The position numbers and the translations under genes are program-made. The notes under the pieces are model-generated. The model saw nothing but the letters and a program-made list of their open reading frames with translations, had not been told where the DNA came from and searched no databases. Positions 12,801-24,800 of a stretch of 64,000 nt of DNA are shown here, one piece after another (within the stretch, counting starts at the first letter, position 1; each line of letters begins with the position of its first letter). Source of the stretch: Lineus longissimus (Eukaryota; Nemertea; Pilidiophora; Heteronemertea; Lineidae); NCBI RefSeq assembly GCF_910592395.1, contig NC_088326.1, positions 3,541,001 through 3,605,000 on the forward strand. The letters run 5' to 3'.

Positions 12801-15800
12801 GCGACCCCGTAGTTGCCTCTGCTTAACCTATCATCCGTTTGAATGTTTTTCCTATAGGCGGCGTCAGTGCTGGTAAGTTTGTAAAAAACGCAATTTCGTT
12901 ATCGATTTATGTTTTCCTGTTTATTCGTAGAGTTTTGTGTTACTGACATGTTACTGTATAACTGGCAAAATTTGGCGCTGTTTTCCATTTTTGCGATTTG
13001 CTGAAAAAAAATTATAACTTTAAAAAAAATGTTTGCATTTTTTTCAAATTTCGATCGATTTTTCATATGAAAAATATCTCCTCCTTCAAAGATTATTTCT
13101 TCTCAAATCCACGAAAATAAGACCGCCGTAAAATTTTGGTGTTTACAGTGTCAGAATCAAAGAAAAAGGCGGGAAATTTGAGGATTTGCTGCTATTCTTT
13201 GATTCTGGTAAGTTGCTTGCCGTGTACCGTCCCATCAACATGTCACCCAAGAAAGTTGCGAATGAGAGGAGAGTGTAGCTTTCAAAAGATTCATCCCTCC
13301 CCGTCCGATCCACCCATGAAGACCAAAACGCAAAAGGGGATTTCAAATCCCATGTCAATTTCATCCTCGAAAGGTTCTGTATTGCGTTGGACCATTAACT
13401 ATACTGCCACCTTTTGGCAGTAAAGTCCCTTAGATTACTTTAACTGCTGTGGCCCCCCTCCCTCCCCTCCCCGAACAAAAATCAGTCTCATTCTCAATGT
13501 AGAGGAGTTGATGATAATGATCTTGAATGCTACATTTTCTTTCTCGGGAAGGAACTTTCTTGACCTTTGTTCTCCTGGATTTGAGCCAACCCGTTTCAAA
13601 ATTTGTATTCGTGAGAGAAATTATGACAAATTTTAAGATTGGAGTCGAATTTCTTCCTGGATGTTGGCTCAACTCTAAATGAAGATGCATTAAACAGACT
13701 GCATTTAACATAACATGAATTTTCATATCATTTTGCATAAATGATGCACATGTTAGTTTTTATGTCTTCACAAATTTTTTTTGACATAATATTATAATTA
13801 TAATATTCCAACGTTTATGTTCTTCATCATGACCAAGGTGAAGGTCATATTTTGTGACCTTAAACCTGGAGTGCACGGTTGGATGGGGTCAAGGTTGTAT
13901 TGTGTTGCCTTTGACCCCACTGTTCAAGGTCATGCTCTTGTGTCACGTCTGGTTGAATGCGGTTCTCCTGAAAAATAACTTCAGAGCACATTATATGTTG
14001 TATTGCACGGATAACAGGGGACTATCAATCTTTGTTTTATCTTGCTGAAATTTCAAGGTCATTATTAATTGACAGGGGTCAAGGACATAAGTTATTGACT
14101 GAGGTCATGGTCACGACCAAGGTCAAGGTCACTGTCATCAATTCGAATCCAGGCTTAATAAAGATGTTGACCTTTTACTCTCTGAACCGAAAATGGCTGA
14201 ACTAAAATCAAAGCTAAATCAGGCTTAAACTAGTAAAATTGAAAATTAAACTTCTTTTCCTAACATTTAAAAGATTTTCTTAGTAGCATGTTTGATCTTT
14301 TATTAACTAAAATTAAAACAGTTGTTTTAATAAGCGTATATGACGCTCTACCTACGCGCTTGCTAGCGTGTCACTGACGCACCAATGACGCGATTTAAGG
14401 TTTGTTATTTGTGATTTGGACTGCATGTCGTGCAGAGTATTGGTGATCCATCAGCGGCTCTTGACACATTCTGGTATGCGTGTGGGAACATGTCGGGAAT
14501 GAAGGACTTCATGGGACCCACCAGCTCCCACTTGGGATCCTGTCATAGCCCATCAAAATCCCGACCATAGTTCCCACTGGGATATCATTGGGATCCCGGT
14601 TAATATCCCACCGGGATCCCAAGAAATCCTGACCATGGATCCCAACTGGATATCAGTGGGATCCCACCTGCAAAGCCGGTTCATCAGTGGTATCCCACTT
14701 GGGGTCCCGGGTCATATCCCAGCAAAGTCCCGACCATAATTCCCATCGGGACAAGACTGGGATCCCAGTCATGTCCTGCTGGGATTCCCAGCGGGATCCC
14801 AGTTACCTTTTCTATGGGGAGTGTAGATGTTTTGGGGGAAGGTTGCAGGAGCAACGCGCTACAAGAATGTCTCTGGAAAGCCGGTGGATCACCTCCATTT
14901 TTGTCAGGTGATGAGAAACTTTACAAATTGGTATAAAGTAGTGTTGTAGCACCCGAATCTGAGTGAATTTCAAGGGCTGAATGTCTATCCTTAGATTAGT
15001 AAATAGATTTTGTACATTTTTGCTCCCTGTTATTAAGGTAACTATGGGGAGTTCATTTTCGTGTCGTCACAACCCCAGTCTGAGTGACACAAAATGGGGA
15101 ACCTGTCCTGTCAATTGTCTCAGAAAAAACACTCCTGAAATGGAGTTTGCGTCGTTTTGTCTGTCCCGGTTTATTTTCAAAGTGGTAGATTTTTTTTTTA
15201 AAGTCGACCAGTTCTGTTAAGAATGGAATTACTAGAAGTTAAAGTTAAAAAATATATTGAAATTAAAATTGACAGTATCTGTTCCTGTGTTTTTACTGTG
15301 TTAGAAATGGAATTTAATTGCAGAATTCAGGATGAAAATATTTCATAATTATCCGACGACCTCATTCGCCCTAGTCATGTAACGGAACGACAAGCTTCCG
15401 GGATCACTTCTTATAAGACCACAAGATCGGTCTTCCCGTTATCAGTTTCGGTGAACTCTCAAGATAAATCTTCCTTCCTCTTTCTTTTCCTTTGATAAAG
15501 AGTTTTTAAAAACCTGCAAATGCGTTACAAGAAGAAATAGAAATATCCCCGCCCATCATCTCCTTCAAATTTACATATGAAATTCATATATTCCTTTTAG
15601 ATTAAACCAAATACTTTGATTTTTAACTTCGCACAGGTGGTTTGGGTAGATTCATTGAATATATATTTGGTAACTTTAGTTTAGTTTATTTGAGTTTTTG
15701 TTTTCAAAATATTTTCTAGCATTTTCCAACGAAATTGGACATTATGAAACTTTGCCTCAGATGCAAGTTCTTTCATTACAACTTTCCCTTCTAAAATTTG

Positions 15801-18800
15801 GTGTCCACGCAAGAAGTTTTGCGGCAAGTGCAATTTCCCTAACAATGCAGGAGTAGAAATTTAAAAGCTGCCACAACTTAAAGTGACCGTAAACCATATT
15901 TTTACGCGGTTTTTTTAGGCAAAAAAGTAAACCCTTTTTGGAAACAAAAATAGCTTCTCCATTGATAATTTTTTTCCCTTGTTGTGTAAACTTTGATTCG
16001 TCTTGTTATTTCACCAATTTTTTTCTAGGTTTACGTTTAGAAACCTTTCAACGTCTTTGGTTTAGGATCACACAAAAGATTTCAGAAATTCATCGCTTCC
16101 GTTTGGCTTGTTATTTCAGTGTTGCTGCCTCCTCATATAGTGATGAACGAACCAGAGGTCATCATTAAGGGAGATACCACATTTTCATTGAAATGTGTCG
16201 GCACGGGTGTGCCGAGTCCACGGTAAGTGTCTTCAAGATCATATTCATGCTCCTCCTCTTGCATGTCATTCCGCAATACGCAACTGTGACTGAACCAGAT
16301 TTTGTGATCATTAGAGGATATAGTGAGTTTTCGTTGAAATGTGTCTGTACAGGCATGCCTAGACGAAAGTATGTACAGTGAAACCTCCCTTAGCGGACAC
16401 CTCTATAAAGGACAGCCTCTCTATCAAGGACAACCTCTCTATAAAGGACAACCTCTCTATTAAGGACACCCTCTCTATAAAGGACAGCCTCTCTATTAAG
16501 GACACTAGTTTTGGTCCCAAATTAGTTGTTTCCATTAAATTTTACCTCTCTAAACAGGACACCTCTCTATTAAGGACAGCACACGTCGGTCCCGAGGGTG
16601 TCCTTAATAGAGAGGTTCTACTGTACTTAGATACGAATGTCAAACAAGTGCTCCTCCCCTGTCAAATTTTATCTCGCTGCCACTACATGTACGCCTTTCT
16701 GAAATGATTCACTGCTTAATATGTTTTATTCTGGAACGCCCTCTATTTTCAGTGTGGAGTGGATAAAATTGGATGGAACATTGCTCGCCGATAGGAACGA
16801 GAATGGTGTCCTAGTGTTCGATGGTTTCGGACGCAAACAGGTTGGCAAATACCAGTGCAAGGCAAGCAGTGGCTATGGAACAGTTGCGTCCAATTATGTT
16901 TATCTGAAATATGCATGTAAGTTTTTGGAGTGCTTATTATTCATATTACTTACTTTGTGTTACTGGTTGTGGGAATTGATACAGAACTGGAGGCATTATG
17001 GAGCCTCCCTTAGATGGTATTGGTCATTTCTATTCAATGTCACCTCTGTAATCAGGACCCCTCTCTATTAAGGACACCATTTGTCAGAGCCAAGGGTATC
17101 CTTGATAGAGAGGCTCTACTGTATTGGTTGAGTTTATAAATGGTAAGTATGTTGATGAGTTACTCTCTGATTGAAAATTGGTGATTTGAAAATGATCAGT
17201 CCTGAGAAGTTTTTAAATTGTGCGCTTTGCGTCTTTTTCAGTCCTGGGAAATTTCCAAGAAATCCAAGATGTGACGCCGATGACAGTTGTCGAGGGTGCC
17301 GCCCTGACTCTACCCTGCCGTACCGCGGCAGGCATGGTTTTCAGCGTGCCAGATCCGGTCTGGACCTGGGTCACACAGGACACGTTAGAGCCAACTAATC
17401 CGCAGCAGAAACGGGTCAATCTTGATTCGCGTGTTTCTGTCGATAAAGACGGTGAGTCGTTAACACTTGTGGGGGAATTCGCCTCTTTTCTGATCAGCGT
17501 CTCTTAAGTGGTGGAGCTCTGTTGTGGGGCAAGAAAATGGCTGACTTATAGGGCAGCCTGTGTTGTTTGCGACATCATGACGGCCACGACATCACAATCA
17601 ACAGAGCCTGACCCCATAACGTGGCAAATTTTGGCCGCTCCACCCCGAGTGGCCCTCATCTGAAAAGTGATAAATTGAGGGCATTTTCAGAAGATTGGTG
17701 AAATTTTCATGTGTTGGGCTTCAGCAGGCCTGAGGAACATGTACATTGATCCAGCCTGCTCCATTTGTTAAAAAAATTAAAAATTGAACTTGAATTTGAA
17801 TGCCTGATAACTGGGGGTAAGGGGGGGGGTGTAATCGTATAAAACTGACTGGCTTAGCAGTCTCGGGATTAATTTGAATGCATCAATTTCGTACCTTATC
17901 TAGCATTAGTTTCAGGAACCTTTCCTTAACCCCTTCCGCTTTTAATGATGGTTGGTCGACAAACTTCTCAGAATAAAACCATTATATTTTCACTCTCTCC
18001 AGTCTGTCTCTGTCTCACCTCTAAAAAAGAACCACTTTCGCCAGAAAATTGATATTAGGCGTCCTTTTCACGTCAAAATTTAAGTTCATACCTGATAGTA
18101 TCATGATTTTAGTACTTGTTGGAAAATCTGTCGTTAGATGTAAAACGTTTTTTTGGAAAATCTCTTTTCTTGTTTTCTTTACGAGTAGAACTCAATTAGA
18201 TCTAAAATTTCGGCTATGCTGAATTCGATGATTTGGCACCATTGTTGGCTGCACTTCTCAAACGCTTTCTGGATTAAACTGTAACTTAAATGTTAGAGAA
18301 ATTACGTTACGATACTTAGTCATACCTTCTGAAGAGGCCTCGCAGATGATGTTGTAACATAAATGCTGTTTTGGATGTCAAATTTGTGTCATAGATCAAT
18401 GTGCGACACTTTGTCATCGTGTGGTGACGTCTGCCGTGACATCATCCACACTCCTAGTGACGTTATCAGGGGTAAGGGTGTGGATTGACGTCCAAAACGA
18501 CTGTCCTATCGACGTCACTGCCAAGCCATTTGGTACCCTTATCCTACACTATGATAATAACTAACTGAATTAAACAGCAATTTACGTCAGCTTCTTAAAG
18601 TTTCAAATTGGCCATTCCCTTACTAACAAATCAATAATTGTCTTTTGATGTACATAGTCAAATTTATCTTTATTTCATGTAAAAACCTTTTGCAAATGAA
18701 TAACGATACCTATTTTGTGTTCGAAATGAAAATTCGAGCTGAAAAAAATTTCTCTCAAAGGTTTTCGTACATTTTAGCCTGCATGATACAGAGCTTCCCA

Positions 18801-21800
18801 TAATTCTCCTGGCTATCGGCGAGAATTCGCGTGGCTGCGACGAGTGTGCTCGCTAATCGTTTCATGATTTTGCCACCAGATGGCATAGTGAGTGCAGTAG
18901 TCTAGTATTAAGCATGCCGATAATTTTTGTATGTGCCGTCGAAAATGTGTGAACTGGCGCAACCAATTTGGAAACATGGTTGTTTGGAAAAACATGTGGC
19001 ATAACTTTGAAATTGTTCCAAAATAAATACTTTAAAATAATGATACTTAAACTACTACTAGACCAAAGAAGTTGTCCAAGCTTTCTATTTGAAACCCTGT
19101 TTCTCATTCACTCATTTTCTCTTTCCTTCTTGATTCAAACTGTCCTTTATTACCAGATTTTATCTAAAAATTGCTTTAAACATAAAAACGGAACAAAAAT
19201 CGTCACTAAGGTCTACACGCTGTTGAATCTTAAACCTGTCACCTTCTTGACGACTTCTCTGTTACTTTCATATCTTGGCTGTTCCTTCAATTTAACCCCC
19301 CCTCCTGTAAAATGTATCATAATACAGCATGACAACTGTCTAAGCAACAACTGTGCCAACAGACTTTTAGGCCAGAAAACCTATTTTCAATTTTTTTCCT
19401 GCATGTTTGTCCAGTCTAGCATAGCTACAAAACATTGCAGCAAAATATGTTTTGGTGACAGTTCTTTTCGAAACACTGTGCATGTCGTACTTGGTAATTC
19501 CGTCCTGTCTTGAAATATTGGATGGCAACTATATGGTATTGCCTTTATTGCCTTTTCTGAGGGTGAGCCTTGAGCCTTACCCAATCGGCATTGCCTTTAT
19601 TGCCTTTTCTGAGGGTGAGCCTTGATATCAACATGTTTGTCGGAACTGAAACACCAATTTAAAGAAACTTCCCCCAATCCCCTTGATTTGACCCAATTAC
19701 AATATTGTACATATCTATAATCGTGATTTCTTTTTCCAGTTAGTTTTGAAGTTTGTTTCGAGATTTTCTGGTTTAATTTCGTTTCCGTTTCAAAATGTTC
19801 TTGTTCAGTTTGTTGCCTTCTTTATGTAGTTTTCAATTGCTGTATGAAACTTGGATGAGATGGAAGCCACAGCAATAGCAGAGGAACGTCCCTTTAATAG
19901 TGTACACCTCTGTTCGTTGTGACCTATGCAGTAAAGACACCTCCCTATCAAGGACAGCGTTTGTCAGTCCCAAGGTTGTCGTAAAAGAGAGGATCTACTT
20001 TGGTATCAAAGTTATTGCTAAATGATGAAATACCGCTATAATCCAAAAATCTAACTCTGTCGACAGAGTCAGAGTGAATATTTTTTGTCTTGGCTAACCC
20101 AAATGAAATAAAGTCAATGTCGAATCACAAATTGTGCCTCTCTTGTTAAACATGTTGAAGTTAAAAATATTTATTACACAAACAATTTGATAAATTTGCT
20201 TATTGGAAGCTTCACTGTTGCAACTGTCACTGGGATACAACCGAGCCACGCCACTGAATTCAGATTGAAGTTGGCAACACTTTGGTCATTTTGGTGTCCC
20301 ACAGGGTGACTTTCTGAGCCCTAGTCTGCCCCTACTTTGATCCTTGACGGTCGTTTTATACGTGGGTTACTCTCTGTGCCAATTTCTGACCCCCGATAGA
20401 CAGGGTTCCCACAACTTTAAAGAATAAATCTAGAATAGTCATCAACATTTGGAAATGTCTGGATGAAGCCCTTTACCCATATCTGCCCCTTTTGGTAGGC
20501 ACATTTCTAAGGGCTATAGAGTTAAGTAATTTTGATATGGGGTTAGACAGGGTGGCTTTCTAAGCCCCCATCTGTACATGTTTGAACATTTCAAAAATTA
20601 TCATTTGGGGGGGCTACGATTCAGTCACTTTACCACAAGGGTTGGTTCCCTGAGCACACTCTATCTATGTTTGTACCTGTCTTAATTGTTTTCTTGAAAC
20701 GGTTTCGTTAGGTAATCTAAAGTTCGCATACGTCACTGAAACCGACCATCAGGATGGGTGGTTCTACTTATGCGAGGCGTGGAACAGCAACTTGAATTAT
20801 AAAAAGTTGGGTAGCCCGAACAAAATAAACGTTCAGCCAAGTGAGTAATGGATGTCGACGAAGCTATAGGTTTTGTGAAAGTAGTGCTTGGTCGCTTTGT
20901 TTGCTTTATGATAGGGGGCGCTGTCAGCATTGATCGAGTTGAAGAAGATGAAAAATGGTGAGATTGGTCATGTGTTTGGAAATTTAATTGAAAATTTCGA
21001 ACTTGAGCCGTTTGTTTTTTTATAGATTTCTGGGATGCACGCGCACAAGGATGCACTGTAGCTCCCCTAGTGGCAGCATTATCATTGATTCTACCACTTG
21101 TCTTTGAAGCGCTCCGCAATCGTGCACTTTTTTCGGCAGCAACCTACGATCATGAAGACAAAAACTCATTTGCCGGGGTCATCGAAAGTACTGCTGACAA
21201 GAATTTGAGATCGCTATAACCTGCAATCAATCTCAGACCTTTCTAACATCTGTTTTACATGCAGACAAGCGATCTTTTTTATCGATTATTGTTGCAAATC
21301 GCAATGACGAAACTCACTCGTTTTCAGAGCACACTATGGAACCCAAGAACAATACATTGAAAAACAACAGTTCAAAAACAAAGTCTGAATTTCAAACTCG
21401 ATCGTCTGCTTCACTTGACAGTGATGGTGGCTCCCCCTATTTCTTGATGCAACTGCAGCTTAAAGCATGTCGCCTTGCTTTTTAGCTTTGCTTTGGTTCT
21501 CACAGCCATATGTCTTATCCCACAGATGTGTCAACACATCTGCAAGTGAAATATGATTCTGACTACGAATTTTGAAATCTCAAGTTAAGGACCACAAAAT
21601 CGGAATGTGAAGCCCGATTGGGCAAAATATTCTGAATGGCAGTGTCGGGATGTCGTGTTCTATCAGGTACTCCCTCTTCTGTAAAAATGTCGAATCAGAA
21701 TTTTGCGGATTTGTTGCGCGTCTCGGGATAAGACTCAGTATCGTACCATGCTTTTACGTCATCACCCGTAATGTACCATATGTTGCTCATGTCTATAATA

Positions 21801-24800
21801 CCTATCCGTGCATTCAAATTTGTATAGGGAACTTGCTTTTTGCTCACGTGGTGGCAGAAGACAGTGCGGCAGGGTGGTACTACATGTGCCACTCGTGGAA
21901 CGCTGCTCTTAATTTCATGAAAGTGGGGTCGCCAGCAAGGATAAATGTTCAAGCACGTAAGTCATGCCCCCTATGAGGAAATTGATCGACTACATCCCCT
22001 ACTTTCGACACCTGACTATTTCCTTGGCTGCATTCAGACTTTTGGGTCCCTTCTCACAATCAGGAGTTGGGGGGGAGGAGACTGACAAGGTATCATGGTA
22101 AAAGTTTGACGAAGATTGAGAGAGGGCATAAAGGCAATAGGGAGGGCACCAAAGCATTTGTCTCTGTAAATTTCGAGAAGATAAGCAAATCCGGAAAGTA
22201 TTTGAGGCACTTGGGGATGTTGTGGCACACGTCCAAGCACTGCCATGTGGTTCCTGGCAAACCGTCATTGCCCTTTGGGCTAACGTTATTTGAGAAAATC
22301 TATCAATAGAGCCCTCTTGTTGATAAGCCAATAAAATGCTTGATAAAATTGTCATAAAACTGTTGTAGAATTTGGTGGGAAAATATGGTTTATCTCGATT
22401 GTTCGGATTCAGGTAATTGGGTCGAGTTAAATGGAATTTAATAGATATGAATTAGGTTATGAAATTGGTCGAAGTATGTTGTATGAAAGACCATGTATAC
22501 GGAAAGGTTACTTGATGTATTAACTGGCTTTGATTGCCAAATCTACATGTAGGTTATTTTGAGGTTGTACCAAATTCCATCGAAAGAGAAAGCTTGCGAT
22601 TCTGTGGGGGTGTTTAAACGTAAAATTTGTTACCATTTGCTTGTTGTTTAAAATGTGGATGTTACCTCCATACACCAAGAGATCCTATACATTTGAAGTG
22701 CTTGAGATATGAGATGCTTTGTACTTTGTAGACGGGACCTTTGGGGAATAAGGGACAGTTCAACTTTCAGACTCTCACCTACACACTCGAAGATTGCTTG
22801 GGACTTTGTAAAAGGGACCTTTGGGAGAAAAGGGACTCTTCACCTTTATGACACCTATACACTTTGATACAAGATCACTTCAGTTACGCTTCTTTCAGTC
22901 GCTATGGTTACCTGAATAGGGGACAGTTCAGCCTTAAATTGGGGTAAATGTGTTTACTCTGATTTGATTTGGCCTGAAATGATGACAAGGGGCATCAATA
23001 AAAGTCTGAATGCAGTCTCTTGACCTGATCCTATGTAGGACCCTTGTGCGTGGTACGAGTTGGTCTGGCATTTGATTCGTGATTTTTGGTGCCATATGGA
23101 ACAATTATGTCAACGCATGAATTGTTGCGTATGCTGGGAGAAGTGCTTTTGGTTGCCAACAACAAGGGATGCTTGATGGTTTAGTGATCATTCCAAACTG
23201 GTTTCATTTTGAAGTTCCAATGCCTACGGTTGCCCTTGCTTGTTGAGGGAGATTTCGGCTGCTGGCGAAAAGTTACCACATGATTTGGTGTAGAAACCTT
23301 TCAGATATTTTAATCCGAGTCAAATGCTGGAGTGTGTGTGGTTGATTGTGCGGTGGATCTGGTCGAAACTGTCCCCACTAACACGTTATGTTCCTCGGGG
23401 CTCTTACAAATGTCACATCCTCGTGTTCGACTGTAACCTATTGGACCCTCGGAAAATAAAAAATAATCCGCAGGTTCGATTTTTCTCCCACGAATGAAAG
23501 CTTTTTGGAAAAAAAATTTGAAAGTCGAACTTATGAAAATATCTCCCAAGAGACAAATAAGGATTAACTGATGTCATTGAGCCTGTACAAAAGGGCCCTA
23601 CGTTCTCAGATAATGTGGTCCGCCGGGAAAAAAAAGATAAGAACCAGAAAAAGAAAATATGGATGTGATATTTGTGCGAACTCTGCCCACCCCCCACTCA
23701 CTGACTTCTCTTTCTTTACTGGGATGGATGATGTTGACTTTCAGCAAGATATTGATACAGATTTTCTCCACAGCTGCACTCGAATGAGAATCGTAAGATT
23801 CGATTGGAATGGTAACGTGCATAAATTTGAATGCCTCCCATACCTTCCTTAAATCAGGCCGGTGGCAGTTGGTAATCTGTAAAAATTAAAATTGGTCGGT
23901 CTCAAAGCTTGGAACACGCAGAGGTATATGTCTGCGAGATAGTGAAGCAGAGGTCTTCAAATCCTTTCTTGATAGAAAATCTTTTTGTGGCATTTGTGAA
24001 CTAGGGGAACACAATGCCACTGAAGAAACAAATCAAAACATTCGTTTTCTGTTTGGTATAGGCTTTCATAGACCTCTGCGACTTGATGTTGCAGATGTTT
24101 GCCAATGTGTGCTACCTGCTTTTAGGTAATACCTCTGGCAGTTTTCACAACCTTTCATGAAAGCAGTAAAGAATTTGGTTGAGTTGATTACCAATTGTGG
24201 GAGAATCTATACGCATTTGAATGATCTGTACTGTGGGGGGGGGGGTTGTTTCGAACCATGTGAGTCATGATGGTTTAGTTTAACCAAAGGGAAATTGAGT
24301 TTTGTTGAACCTGTGAATTTTTGGGTGTAAGAAAAGGGATGTATTCTGTGGATAAGGAAGCAATAAAGAGCCTGATCTGTTCAGGTGTTAAGGAGGCAGT
24401 AAATAGGGTTTTAGTTGTGATTGGGTCTGAGTAGAAATCCGGTAATCTCTCCCATTCATAAATCATTCCAAGTACCTGATATAGTTGCCTGCTGAAGCTT
24501 AGGTGGCTGGGGTTTAGCTGCATACGGTGATGGGGCTTAAATTGGCAATGTCAAATTTTGCTATGGGTATGGTGGTGGTATATACTAGGAATGGAACTTG
24601 GTGTCGGACAGTAGGGTTAATTTCATATTTCTTATCAAATGATATTGGGATATGAAATTTTCTAATTTATTTTGTATCGGAAATTTTTTTTAATGCGAAT
24701 TTGGTTGTGGCCAAATGCTTTTTTTAGGGGCTTTTTAAACATATTTTCACTACCTGAAATACGTTTTATATGACTTTCAAACAAAGCTATGTCTGTGTGA

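Larger units (their letters stand above)
3885..12857. other. Intron 1, about 9 kb
   Basis: Apart from the foldback elements at 4228-4497, 5008-5127 and 10545-10727, this intron shows only short frames in all directions and no exon-like segment with matching splice sites and known domain content. Confidence 0.5.
17452..20711. other. Intron within Ig2 (before exon A)
   Basis: Contains a long open frame at 18968-19513 with no recognisable motif, a 48-bp direct duplication at about 19536-19625 (TTGCCTTTATTGCC...GAGGGTGAGCC), and a degenerate CAGTAGAACC-type MITE at 19928-20004. No further copy of the alternative exons was found. Confidence 0.5.

Noticed and set aside
18968-19513. 181-codon frame, the longest in the window
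   Set aside because: Low-complexity hydrophobic composition, no known motif, and it lies in the Ig2 intron. AT-rich DNA gives such frames by chance.
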